This document shows positions 10,714 to 22,500 of a stretch of DNA of 64,000 nucleotides, piece by piece. A program made the position numbers and the translations under genes. The notes below the pieces were generated by a model, which made no database searches, was not told the DNA's origin, and saw nothing but the letters and a program-made list of their open reading frames with translations. The first letter of the stretch is position 1. Each line of letters starts with the position of its first letter. Origin of the DNA: Niebla homalea (lineage: Eukaryota > Ascomycota > Lecanoromycetes > Lecanorales > Ramalinaceae); assembly GCA_019925105.1 (NCBI GenBank), contig JAHGAU010000008.1, positions 248,001-312,000 on the forward strand, in the 5' to 3' direction.

Positions 10714-11949
10714 TGCGATGATGATGCGAGGTGGTTGTGGATGAGAGGGAGCAATCGCGGGTGCATGCTGATGAAGCCGGTGTCCCCACCCGTGGATTTG
10801 TATGATAAGCCGATCGAGTCTGGCGGCCGGAGAGACCACTCAACAGGCGAGCGTAGGGGCAGCCATGGACATTGGCAAAGGGCGCCTTACAGATATCTGT
10901 TGGATATTGAGGCTTTTGATGGTATGCGCCCGTAATCAAGGGTGTTTGATTGATTCGAAGCATGACGTAATGTGGAGACGGTATTCTAGCGTGCCAAGCG
11001 TGCGAAGTTCAGCCTTCCAGTATTACCAGCCTGTTCATCACACTCCCACGGTTCAGGAGATAGATTTGATCGCAAGGACTTGACAGACCTCGTTTCCCTG
11101 TAGAGAGCAACTGCGACAGAATTCATGTTGAGGGTGTACTTGGCGTTGGCAGCAAGACTTTCATCGCACGCAGATTAATGTTACTCACCGCGCACCTCAC
11201 CGATTTCGAACGTCTCGGTGTATCACACCGACTTCAGGTCATCTCGCCATTTCGGATGCTAACTAAGCGATATCCAGCTGCTTGGACGCTATAAGTATGT
11301 GGTTTTACTCATTAAATCAGCGCACTGGTACTGTTAAAGTGCAAGGCGGAAAGCGTCATGGGAGCTTGGTAGGTATTTCAGTCAACGAAGCCAGATAGTC
11401 AGTAATACATCGGCAAAGGGAATCCACCACTTGAGGGGCAGGTCTATCACAGTATTCTATCGCATGTTTCCCACTCCCTTGCTACGCAAGCGGCGTTACC
11501 CTCCGTTCGCCCGTCGGTAGAATGGGGCTGTATCATTCTCGATGAGTTGGATGGGTGAGGGTGGAAAAAGAAGAGCGAGTAGGAAGACGTATCGAAACAA
11601 TGTCACAGGTGTTACTAGGGAGTAACCGATTGTGATGTCCGCCAGCGTCATCGAGCCGTTGATGATGGCGTGAAATCGAGAGCTATTCAATTTCACTTTC
11701 ATGTGTGAAGTACAGTATCACGGACGAGTCCATCTGGAGCTGTGAGATCGGGGCGGATTCAGCGTTTGGTCAAAAGCTTAAGCTCAGCGGTGCAACTTCT
11801 TAGGCGTTTGCGGACCATGGGGGTCAAGTCGATGGATAATAGCAAAAACTAACGCTCCATTGTTCCAGTGAGGACACAAGTTTTCAGCGACGGGGGTGAA
11901 GGATGACAGGCGATGTTTTTGTAGATTTTGATCTTTCTTCTCAATGATT
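10714..11949. other. Intergenic region, nothing recognised
   Basis: About 1.2 kb upstream of the CCDC97-like gene and downstream of a decayed transporter. A hydrophobic minus-strand frame at 11496-11702 might be a further scrap of a membrane protein, but I cannot align it to anything. Confidence 0.4.
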
Positions 11950-13704
11950 GTCTACTAGCCAGCGTCCCCACGGCATTGACCCAAGCAACGACTTCCCCCG
12001 ACCAAGTCCCAACAATCTATGAATACTCTGCCCTGCCAACGGCAAAAGCGCACGTTCGTATTGGCTGCAAGAGCGCTGGCGGCGTAGATGGTACCTGCAT
12101 CAACAAGGTGCGCCAGCGTTGGCATGAACGTGGCAAGGAGACCGAACCCCACGAGACTGGTGCTAATGATGGGGGGGGCCGCTCCACTGGACTTACTCCG
12201 CGTGTTCAACAATCTAACCAAAAACAGGACCGATGGGTAATGACGATGCTGGTGGGAATGAGGGTCGGGAGACGGTACTCAGATTTCGAGACATCGCAGT
12301 CTTTCTTTCTCGGTGAGGTCCTTCAGCCGAGGAACGCGGCAGATTTTGACATAGATGGACTGGGAAAGCGAGAAAAAAGTTCCACCCGGTTCGGAAAGGG
12401 AACCAAACATGGTAGAACCGAAGAGGGCACCAACACCAATATTGGGGTAAATCAGGCCGACACTGCCGAAGGAGGAATGGTAAGAGTTCTCGAAGACGAT
12501 GGCAAGGGTTGTGAAGAGGAGATGAAGGTAGCCGTAGACTATACCAAGGTAGAGTGACTGTCCGAGCAGGCTAAATCAGACCAAGAGCAAAAGATAGGGA
12601 GGCGAAGGGAAAGTGAGTGGCGTACCAGGAGCATTACGATCAAAGAAAAAAGGACCATCTTGATTGGCCGAACGATAAATATCCTCGATAGCTGTGTGGT
12701 TGTGTAGGTTCATGCGATTTTGGAGCGGAGATTTTGGTTATCGGTGTCTTTCTGCAGACACTTGGTCTTCCATTGAAGGATGATGACGGGATATATTTCC
12801 CGAAGGACGAAGAAGCCCAAAACGGCGAAAATAGCAGCCTGTCGAAATTGAAGTGCAGCAATCAAATCTTGCGCTCACTCTGGGGAGACCCGAAGTCACG
12901 GCAATAGTAATGACCTAAAAGACCCCTGTCCATTCCTCAGCTTGCGCGAGAGACAGCCCGGCCAAAGGCCCTACGGCCCAACCCACTAGTGGTCCCAGAG
13001 TCCAAGTAGCCATGCGACCTCCTATCTGGTCTGTCTAGAATGAACATGACCGCTATCATTCCTTCAGCGAGAGATTCAAAGGACATGACTTGAACCAGCC
13101 CTCGATGAATAGGAATCCAATCAGCATATTGAGGTTCGAAGCAAGGGCATAGGCGATAGTAAAGATGATGGATCCAACGTCACAGACGTTATACAGGAGG
13201 GAAACGTCCGAACTTTCTAGAAAGTGGTGCTATAGCGACAGGTCCAAAGACGCGACCAAGGACATGGACGCGAACAAGAAAGGAGGCCAGTTGCTCGTCT
13301 GAGGAGTGGGACACTTTCATCACGGCGGGGACAATGGGGGCGATCATTGATGAGGCAAGGGGATTGTATCATACTTGCTTTAATCATATACGCTCGCAGG
13401 AAAAAAAAAGGGAGAGACAGCGATTGAAGGTAATGTATGTGAGGGAAGCAACGCTGACAACGGCCAAGATCTGGGCAAGCTTTTTTCACTGAAGTCCAAT
13501 CCTGGCATTCTCCGGATCATCTGGTCCGTCAAGTTCGACCATTTTAGGGTCATAAGGCTGGGCTTCTTTTTCTTCCTCATCCGCATTTGTTTCATCCGTC
13601 TCTTTGCCTACGGCACCATTCTGCTGTCCTTCAAGATCTGACACCTTCTCTTTCTGTGGCTCTGAGTTTGCGAAAGACAGGCTCAGGGACTGGTCTGATT
13701 GCAT
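11950..13704 (-). pseudogene. Decayed MFS drug:H+ antiporter (DHA1 family)
   Basis: Read on the minus strand, the pieces follow a DHA1/polyamine-transporter protein in order. They are an acidic N-terminus with VELDGPDDPEN, then APIVPAVMKVSHSSDEQLAS, VFGPVAIAPLSRKFGR, VGSIIFTIAYALASNLNML, TLGPLVGWAVGPLAG, EIYPVIILQWKTK, SLYLGIVYGYLHLLFTTLAI and finally GFGLLATFMPTLAHLVDAGT. They lie in different frames. A frameshift near 13195 splits the loop after FGR, an in-frame stop follows near 12925, another stop lies near 12710, and the usual last helices are missing. Introns cannot repair all of these breaks. The open frame on the opposite strand (11928-12557) is a shadow of the relic. The original would have been a plasma-membrane exporter; its position beside a polyketide cluster makes metabolite efflux possible but unproven. 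Confidence 0.78.
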
Positions 13705-13850
13705 TCAGGTATGAATGGACGCTCTTTTCCATTCATAGGTGAGACAGGGAGGACTTCTGTCGCAGCGGATGGAAGATCGCGACTTGTCCGTGGGTGAGGT
13801 GTGAATTTTGAGGGCAGCTCGTCTTTTCAAGAAGTGAATTCTGTTGGGTT

Positions 13851-14052
13851 GCAAGTCCTAACGGTAATGATGTGTGGATTTGCGTCTAACCCAAGACATT
13901 AAAGCACAGAATGGGACGGAGCCAAGGGCCATTAGCCCTTTTCTTCCCGGTTCATGACAGCGAAAACAACACCCATGGGCTTGGCCGAGCAATGGCGTTG
14001 TCGATGGTGGTGTTGAGCTTAGCTCAGGTTCGAGCCTACACTCTAATAGCAG
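13851..14052. repeat. Diverged direct repeat, copy 1 (about 200 bp)
   Basis: Shares an ordered series of matches with the segment at 15378-15570: GCAAG, GGTAATGA, AAAGCACAGAA or CAGCACAGAA, AGCCCTT, AGCGAAAACAACACC or AGCGAGAACAACACC, GATGGTGGT, and GCTCAGGT ending at TAACAGCAG or TAATAGCAG. Identity is moderate with small gaps. Neither copy has a convincing open frame now. Confidence 0.65.
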
Positions 14053-15377
14053 CCCTCCCTTTGGAACAGGTTCGCCTGTTAGCCGCAAGCCATGAGCCAT
14101 GAGCCAGTATCATGGCGACGATGAGGTTCAAGTCTTGACTGAGCCACTGAGAGTAGTTTCCGGGGAGGAAGGCCGCAATTGAAATGGATTCACTGTGATC
14201 TATCCCCTTTATCAGTTCCTTAGGGGTCCAGCGACGGCGAGATAATAGCGGCGGGGACGTTCAGAATGGTTGCGGATATGATGGATGTGTATCTGAAGCA
14301 CCGAGAATGCTGTGAAGTCCATGAGAATGAGCGTTGGCCGAGCATTGAGCTCTGAGCAAATCGTATGGTGCGGGCTGGTTGGTGAGCACTTGAGCTGAAT
14401 CACCCAAGCCGCTACTCCTTGCTCTTGTTGCCTAGGTTGTGAAATCGTTCATACTTCTTGCATGGTTCGATAAGCCCTTGCTCTGTATCCGTGCGTAACT
14501 CGATATGGCCTTAGTATGTTTGCTCTTCGAATAGCCCTAGCTCTTGAATTGTATGCTACTGTATTAACAGCAACAGGCTCCCTTAGGATATCAGATGGAG
14601 GTCTCTTCAGGATCATGAATGGTAAGGCCTTTGCTGTAGACTTTGTTGTTGAGGATGGATTCCGAGTTTGCCCATTCTGGGTGTGAGTTTGTCGAAGAGG
14701 TCATTGAGTATTATGGGTGGTAGCAACTTTGATGGCGACACTTTGAGACTGACACTGTCGATTTGTTGAGTGTCTTGAGGGGTGCGTGTTGTATTTAGGG
14801 ATCAGGTTGGGTGAGGCACGGCTTTGATGAGAAGCTTGAGTGGCTTGTGGATGAGGTAGAGCTGGATTTTGAAGGTGAGGTGTGAGAGGTAAGTGATGCG
14901 GACTGCGATTCGAGTACTAATCAGTATGACCGTGGCGAAGCTGGAGCTGAAGATGAAGGCATAGCGGATGCAGACGTCTGAATGAAAGGCTCTTATGATA
15001 AGATAGAGCTATAAGGAAGAATTTGGGAGGCTCCTTTGGGCCTGCTCTTGAATGGGTATGTAATAAGTTCAGGGCTTACACTCTCGTGGCCTTTGGATGG
15101 GGTTGTCGAAGCCGAACGTTTATTTGTACATATCAGTCTGAGAGGATAAGTAAGGTATCCGTCTTATTCTAAGGTAGCTGTCACAATCTCCCGTCGTTGC
15201 TGTCAACATTTCCCTTTTAGCCCGTCTGCTCGGAACGGTCCGCACTGTGTCCAGATCCCTGACCGGTCCAGTCCTAGACTGTCGGCTAATGGATCTGCTG
15301 GTAATTGACATCGCCATGGAACCCTTGTTTATCTTCGCTGCTCCTATGATCGCGTGATTTTAGTGTAATGTTGGAGT

Positions 15378-15570
15378 GCAAGCCTCAAGGGTAATGAGTA
15401 GTTTATTGCGCCTGATTAAGGACACTACAGCACAGAAGAAGGTGGGGGGTGAAGATGCTATAAGCCCTTCTCTTCGTTGCTTATGATAGCGAGAACAACA
15501 CCTGTGCGCTTGGCATTGTGGATGGTGGTCTTGAGCCTCAGCTCAGGTCAGGGCCTGCACGCTAACAGCA
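15378..15570. repeat. Diverged direct repeat, copy 2
   Basis: Partner of the segment at 13851-14052, same orientation and about 1.5 kb away. It lacks about 10 bp present in copy 1 in the CTTGGC region. Confidence 0.65.
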
Positions 15571-16442
15571 GTGATTTCAAATGATTGGGGCTTTTTCACC
15601 AGTACTCGGTGCTGTGGTTCGACATCTAGGCAGGGGCCTTTGTCGAGAAGCAGGGACCACTTGGATCGCATTCATCTCCAGGATACCTCCGTAGTGCCTT
15701 CGCAGACCAAAGCGGTAATCATTGCAAGCCAAATAAGGAACCATGCCAAAAGAAGCAGCTCACACAAGTCGTGCAGGGCCACAACTACAGCAAACATCGC
15801 GTTTATGCAAGACTTATGCAAGTATTGCTTATGCAACTGCAAGGATAATTTCCATCCGTCCGTCTCGGTGGTGGTATCTGTGCGGCACTTCTTTAGCCGC
15901 CGAGATTCTAGTCTAAACTTTCTAATGCGGTTGTAGTGCATGCAGTGCATTTACTCTGGCGTCTTATCAAACCGCGTCCCCATCTTCGGCAACAAATGCT
16001 GTAATCCTAATGCAGCAGAGTGGGGTTCCAAAAGCTTGACAAAGCTCGACAAAGCTTAACATGCGATGCATCTACTATATTCCTGGTCGGTTAACTTTAA
16101 CGTTGATATGCAATGCATCTTAAACTTGCAATGTATCATGTAACTATCTTGTAAGCCAGACGGATGGAACGCGGACGAATCATGGAAGTATGCGGCCCAA
16201 CACGGAGGTATCCCACCGAGCATATCCACCCCGCGGAAGCCTTGGTACAGGTAAGAGGATTTATCATCCACTACCACTCACCCAATTGACTTTTTTTAAA
16301 GCACGCGTTGAGGCCACACTACCAACATCGTCTTTGGTCATCATTTCCAGCATCTACCCAGACTAGAAGCTGCTCTCGAAGCATCTCGAGCATTCACATT
16401 GTAGCCAATACTCTGCGATACTCTGTACTGCCTATCAACGCC

Positions 16443-17099
16443 ATGGCGAAGGCTCAGGCAGAAGAATATAGCGGTGTTATGTTGTACATCTACGACTACC
16501 TCGTCCTGCTCTTTATTTCCAAATTTATCTGGCGCTGCCCAACATCAAAAGTCACCCTGCCTCTATTCCAGCAAAATGTGAGCAGCAGACATCTGGATAT
16601 TGGTGTCGGGACTGGCTACTTCACCAAACACGGCAATCTTCCTGCTATGGGCCAGCTCACCCTCGCCGACCTCAACCAGAATTGCTTGGGCATGGCAAAG
16701 AATCGACTTGGACGGCCCGATATCGATTGCCAACTGGTACAACATGACATCTTCCAACCTTTCCCGAACAATGTTGGGCCCTTCGATTCCATCTCCATGT
16801 TCTATCTACTCCATTGTCTTCCTGGGCCGACCAGTCGAAAGGTCGCCGTCTTCTCCCACTTGAAGCACAAACTGGCGCCAGACGGTGTCATTGTTGGAGC
16901 GAACATACTGGGAGAGCGCCGCCATCATACACGGCTGTCAAACTTCTGGGTTCACCGCGCCAATAAGAGGCATTTCATGGACAATTTGGGTGATACCGAA
17001 GCTGAATTCGTTGAGGGTCTGCGGAAACATTTTGCGGAAGTCGAAACTCGAGTCATCGGGGCTATTTTTATCTTCAAAGTTCGGAAGCCAATCATGTAA
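16443..17099 (+). CDS. Class I SAM-dependent methyltransferase, cluster-associated
   Basis: 218 residues from the ATG at 16443 (MAKAQAEEYSG). The motif I glycine loop is HLDIGVGTGYF at about residues 48-58. An acidic residue follows in the next strand (LADLNQ), and the post-motif FDSISMFYLLHCLPG is typical of small fungal and bacterial class I methyltransferases. The C-terminal part ends with FAEVETRVIGAIFIFKVRKP. Length and order look complete, without stops or frameshifts. It sits about 2.5 kb beyond the 3' end of the NR-PKS and is the nearest intact tailoring-type gene to the PKS pair. It might methylate the cluster product, but substrate and cluster membership are inference. The frame upstream of the ATG is open but lacks another ATG. 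Confidence 0.75.
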   Translation: MAKAQAEEYSGVMLYIYDYLVLLFISKFIWRCPTSKVTLPLFQQNVSSRHLDIGVGTGYFTKHGNLPAMGQLTLADLNQNCLGMAKNRLGRPDIDCQLVQHDIFQPFPNNVGPFDSISMFYLLHCLPGPTSRKVAVFSHLKHKLAPDGVIVGANILGERRHHTRLSNFWVHRANKRHFMDNLGDTEAEFVEGLRKHFAEVETRVIGAIFIFKVRKPIM

Positions 17100-17568
17100 T
17101 TTAGGATGGGAAAGACCTTTCCATGGCAAAGACTACCGAATGAAGCTTCGACTCACGGAAGGGGTGCCCTCGTGAGTTGGTGGCAGAGTGGAAACCTGGT
17201 TCTTCAATATAATCATAGTGGAAACTGCGAATGATCCTGCATCAAGCCTAATACCTTTGACTATACCTCTTGTTCACTCGACCTTTCCAAATTGCACAAA
17301 CTAGATAACGCGAATCTGGAAATTTCCAGTAATCTGTGGATGAACCTGTGCGGCTTTCCCGGGCATCTCATTCTCATCTCCCCTCTGCGGAAGTTTCAAT
17401 TCCCCAAACTTCTAATGTTCCTCCCCCGGCTTGCCTTTGAGGCGGATCCCGTTACTGGCCCTTCGTCTTCCAGTCAATCTTTGGTTCCTAGATCAGGCCC
17501 TGAGGAGAGAGTGGCAAAATTCGGTCAACCAGGGCTGACTTTCATTCACACTGCGTCGAGCAAGTGGA

Positions 17569-17715
17569 GCATGTGTTCCGTCAGTAGGTAGGCTGCGAGA
17601 TAGAGCAAAAACCACAATGCTTCGGATCACGCCGGTCACTGGCGCATGTGTTGCGTCAGTAGGTGGGCTGCGAGATAGAGCAAAAATCGCAATGCTTCGG
17701 ATCACGCCAGTCACT
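17569..17715. repeat. 75-bp tandem duplication
   Basis: Two adjacent copies with a period of 75 bp, starting at 17569 and 17644. Each runs from GCATGTGTT through GGCTGCGAGATAGAGCAAAA to TTCGGATCACGCC. They differ at a handful of positions, so the duplication is not recent. Non-coding, 3' of the methyltransferase gene. Confidence 0.85.
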
Positions 17716-19553
17716 AGATCGTAGGTGGAGTGACTGCAGTCACAGGAATGCGACGTCGGACGGCAATGGATGTAAAGCGTATTGAAACGCGTTTCATTAC
17801 ACGTATCGGGAACAAATCCCTCAGCAGTCATATGCAGTTGAGCGCTACACTTCGCTGCTGGCAGAACTCTAGTGGTCGCCTTGTTCTGCGTTCCCCATCA
17901 GAGTCAATCTCAATACTAGTAGAATCTGCACTGCCGAAGATCACTTTAGGGTCTCTGCGGCCTCGGGTTTTAGTGTCTGCACTGATGCCCAATATCAAGG
18001 AGAACTAGCGCTGCTACACTGTGGGCGGAGAACCTCGCAGTCAAATTAGTGTTTGCGAACCCTCGAATTAGATCACCATGTTTGCGACCACACGAATAGT
18101 GGCGTTTGGGGCGGCGGCTGGTTTGATTCACGTCATCGACCGCTTCTGGAAACTGCTCGAGATACCTCTGCATGAAGAGCCTGAATAGGCAGCGGCGCTG
18201 CTGGATGGGGTCATTATCGCTGGGGATGGTCTGAATCAATTTTGCGCCCGCAGAAACTCTGTGGCCTGATCCAACCTGATGTTGAATTCGCAAAGCAGAA
18301 ACACCGAGCTCGCAAAATCTCATTGCAGAGAAGATCGCCATGTTTAATGAATACTTTCTGACTGATGGTATCCGCAATCCGTCCTTCGACACCAAAGGAG
18401 GTCAGGCCGTCTCCTTTTTCCCCACAGTGAACAATGTCGCTGCAGCTCATGCCTATGCGCTTGCCGCAATCAGAGGGTTGCACTTCAATCAATGTGGAGA
18501 TGCGCTCCAGTTGCTGAATGCTGTGGGGAAAGGTCCTACCTTTGTCGTTGACAATTTTTCGCATTGGTAGCCTGACCATGTAGTCAGTCCTCAAGCCATC
18601 TATGGACTCAATGGTGCAAAGAGCTTAATATTGCAAAGAGCTTGAATAAAGAGCTTTACAATTGGCGAAAAGCTTGTTACGAGGCATTGATTTACGACGG
18701 CTTCCCCGCCATGCTATGACGAGGTAAATAGATCTTCAAAACACCCATCACCCATACTTAAGCTGCTTCGCCAAGGTGGGCGGCCCGGCACAGGCCTCAA
18801 GCCAGAGCGGGCGGGCTGGAGCGGAACTAGGCATCATAAGCAGTACCTAGCTACGGAGGTCGCCCCGGAATAATTATATCCAGCCCAGGAATGACAGGCC
18901 CCGAAGCTCACAAATTTCCAAGTCCAGAATTAGGGTGTAGAATCAGATAGATGAGGGGACTATCTCCCATATAATTCAAGATGAAGGACGGGGCTCACAG
19001 GGTACTCCGTTTGAGGCTAGTCCTTGGGCGGGGCTTCTGCCAAGTGCCAACGCCGGTTTTCTGAAAGCACCGCGTGCACTACATGGATCTGGCGTCTGTA
19101 AAGAACAGCCGGTCGAGATTGCGATTCCCGCGCTGTATCTAGAAATTGATCCAGCACTTGCATCAGGATCTCGGCTCCTTGTCGACGAGATCCATCCTCC
19201 GGGCCAGCATATGAGTGTTGCCATGACGGACATGACTAGGTAGGAGTAGGAATCGCAATTGACATGCATCGGCTGGCTGGAAAAAATAATTTCCGTACCA
19301 TATCTCCCACCAAGAGAGAGACAAACGTCCGTAGGAGAAGGATGCATAGGGATAATCACGAGGCAATGTCTAAGCGTTCTATTCAACTACATACATGAGT
19401 GATCGAGGAGGGATTAGTGAATTAGTGAACGTGATGAAATACAAGAATCACCCAACTTGCTTCCGGGAAATGTGAAGGACAGAAATGAGAGAATTAGGAC
19501 CCAGATTTCCAATCTTGCCTTACCGCGAAGTGTACCTCTAGCCCAGCACGTAT
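17716..19553. other. Non-coding stretch between the methyltransferase and the NR-PKS
   Basis: About 1.8 kb with no intact gene. The only recognisable content is the O-methyltransferase relic at 18306-18640. The rest shows nothing. Confidence 0.45.
18306..18640 (+). pseudogene. Relic of a fungal O-methyltransferase N-terminus
   Basis: The plus-strand pieces resemble the dimerisation region of COMT-like fungal O-methyltransferases. They are ELAKS, then after a one-base shift IAEKIAMFNEYF, then NPSFDTKGG, NVAAAHAYALAAIRGLH, and, after a stop and a frame change, DHVVSPQAIYGLNGAKSL near 18572-18625. The last piece mimics the family pattern in which a helix of the form LVSLQAIYRF precedes the winged-helix part. 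The SAM-binding domain is absent downstream. At least one frameshift and one stop separate the pieces, so the gene is dead. It lies between the intact methyltransferase and the NR-PKS, as a former tailoring gene would. The resemblance is by eye and moderate. Confidence 0.5.
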
Positions 19554-22500
19554 CTACTTCTCCCCTGCTAAACATGACTTGATAGCTTGGTCCAGGATTT
19601 TTCCAAGCTGCTTCACCTTGATGCGTAAAAATATGTTAGCATTTCCAGAAGCGCCAATCCGAGGGAAGCTCCCAAAACCGAAAGGGGCAGACCTACTTTT
19701 GGTGGTACGACCATACTGAAATGATCCGCATCCTTAACGACATGACACTCTACCTCTCCGAGAAGCCTGTCCCAGCCATTAGGACCGAAGGCGGACCTGC
19801 GATCGTAAAACCATGACTTGAGCCCTGTGTCAGCATCTTCCATCGCGTTCTTCCCCTCCGAATTGGCCTTTCGCGTCTTGTCCTCGAATCCGTCCAGCTT
19901 GACGCGGCCTTTCACGCTGGATTCGATGAGACCCTGTTGCGCCCAGATGACGAAGTTTCTCTTCGGTCTGCGGCCCACGTCAAGAGGCACAGGTTCATAG
20001 TTGACCAGCGCGGAAACCGTACTGACGAGGTGGTCCTTGAGCCGCCCAGCCGCGGACGACTTTGCTTGACCGCTACGTTCAATGCCCATGAAGACCCCGG
20101 CTGATTGGATGAGCTCTCGCGATGGCTCTAACGCGTCTGGCATACGATGGGGAACACGCATGTCAATGAGGAACAAGCCGAGGATCGTCTCGTTCAGGGC
20201 GAGAAGCTGGCGCACCACATCGTAAGCGTAGATAGCACCGGCAGACCAGCCTCCGATCAGGTATGGACCGTGGGGAGAGATCTTGCGGATCTCTGCCAGA
20301 TACATGGCGCTCGCCTCTTCGACCGTACAGTTGTATGATTTAGGATCGTGGAGAAAGGGCGACTCAAGCGCAAAGATCCGATTGCCAGTTGAAAGGGCGG
20401 GGAGGTGTATGTAAGCCGTGGCCGAGCCTGCACCGTCAGTCATGAGAAACAACGGTGGTTCTTTGGACGATGCGCGCCCTCGAATGAGGACTGCATTGCT
20501 CGTATATTGCTTCTGCCCCTGGGTATTCTCCTTTGATTGTTCCTCTACAGGACTCTTTCGAGGCTTTGGAAGTGGAGAGCGGGTGAATTGTGAATCATCA
20601 AACTCCTTGTCAGACGCCGAGGCCAACTCTGAGCTGGGAGTTGACGGCGTAGAAGCCCGCATTCGTCCTCGTGAAATGTTTCTGGTTGTCGATGATGTTG
20701 ATCCTGAGTCTGAACTGCTCCCTGCTGAGTCCATAGACGGCTCAGGTAAAGCTGCAGAATCCCCAGCCTCTGCCATTTTTGACTTTCCAAAATGACTTTT
20801 GACGTCTGCGACGGTGACATGCTCTGTGAAAAAGCTCGCGCCAATCTCTACACCCGTCTTCTTCTTGACAGCGGATGTGATGGCAATGCTCATCAAAGAG
20901 TCCACACCCACGTCAGCGAATGAAGTTGTGGGTTCCATTTCTTCTGGTGCGAGGCCACACTCGGAAGCTACCGCTTCAATAATGGTCTTTGCCATATGCT
21001 CCATTTCCGGACTACTGCCCTTCGCTATCACCGAGACTGGTTGCTCACTGTTGACTTCGATGACGCCATGATGTTTGACAGTGTTGGGCTCAGGCGCTGC
21101 CTGGATGGTGTTGGGTTCTTGCTGGGTGAGTGCCGGCTTCTCATCTAAGCCAAGGATGATGCTTAATATTTTTCTCGTCATTTTATGAAAGAAGAAGCCA
21201 GTACAGAGGACTACGAGGTTGTCTCCCGCGAAGACAAAAACGTCACAAACCACAACATCCTTCTTCTCACTCGGTTGCATGGAGACGTAACTCTTATATT
21301 CTCGATCACTGGACAGCTTGTCGAAGATGTAGAGTTCTTCAAATCCTGAAGCAATGAAAGCCACGTCCTTTGGTAGATTGATGTCGGCGTTCAAAACGAA
21401 GCCAGCCAGATGTACGAGAGCGTCTATCCAGTAGGGACTCAAGGTGAATTCGCCAGCGTCGGAGTCTGACCGTAAACGCACGCTTGCAACAGCATCTTTG
21501 TTGTCCCTATCGAGGAACACTTCCTCCATGCCTTGGTATTTGTCGCCATACTCGACCAGGCTGGCAAACAGTTTGTAAACAATGGGTCTCGGTAAACGAA
21601 AGTTTGATCCATTTGTCCCAGACTTTATCAGGTCTGCGATCTTGCCTTTCACGAATGGTATGACCCGGGAGAATTTCGGTTTCCAACTTTCGTCTGTACC
21701 ACATTGAACAATGCAGGTGCCATGGTCTCGTCGTATCGTCCCCTGTACTGATCGGAAGGAGATCAGGAACGATGGGATAGTTTTAGAGGCAGTGCTCTCG
21801 GCGGTCACCTGGACGATCTGCTCAGAGCTTGCCTCTTGGATGATGAGTGGGCTTGTGATCTCCATTTTGCAGATCGACATGTCAAGCTCTCCATCGCCTG
21901 CTTTGCCATTCGTATGTAAATACTTGACGGCAGTAAGCGCCATGTCACAAAATATACTCGCTGGACAGAGTGCTGCCCCAAGTAAATGGTGGCCTTGCAC
22001 GGCATCGAAAAACCTTGGTTCTGATGTATTAGCAGAGAATGTGACCGAGATTTGGTCCCCGCTGTACAATTCTTCATCAACGTATTGCAAACATGTTGAA
22101 CGTAACATCTTTCGATGGGAAGTGGCCTCAAGAGGTCGTTCTGATTCGCCTCGACTGGATCCGCATCCGATCGCGCCTTTCTTCCAGACCGTCCAATAGT
22201 CTTTGACATCGAAACTGTATGTTGGAAGTTCGAGTAAGGTCAAGGCGCTCGCATATTCGCGGTGGAAGTCAGCAAAGGAAATCCCTTGCTTGGAGGAATA
22301 CAATGCTCCTATGCAAGTCGACATTGTCTTCCAGTTGTCTTCATTGAACTTGAGGCTGGGGAAAAGATTTGCAGGAGGGACGTTCAGAGCCGATCGAACG
22401 AGGCTTAGACACACGGGCTCCGGACCAATCTCGATCCACATGGCATTCTCGTGGACCTGACCTGTAGCTTGACTATCTTGCAGAGCGCTGACGAATTGGA

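Larger units (their letters stand above)
13705..16442. other. Gene-poor, decayed 2.7 kb
   Basis: No intact gene. It contains the two diverged repeat copies. On the minus strand around 14880-15000 there is a hydrophobic stretch that may be a membrane-protein scrap, interrupted by stops. No transposase or reverse transcriptase motif was seen. Confidence 0.45.

Noticed and set aside
10035..10935. Two long plus-strand frames over the CCDC97-like gene
   Set aside because: Antisense shadows of a gene with recognisable conserved blocks on the minus strand; their translations are Pro/Leu-rich low complexity.
11928..12557. 209-codon plus-strand frame
   Set aside because: It lies opposite the decayed MFS transporter, whose minus-strand fragments match the family in order.
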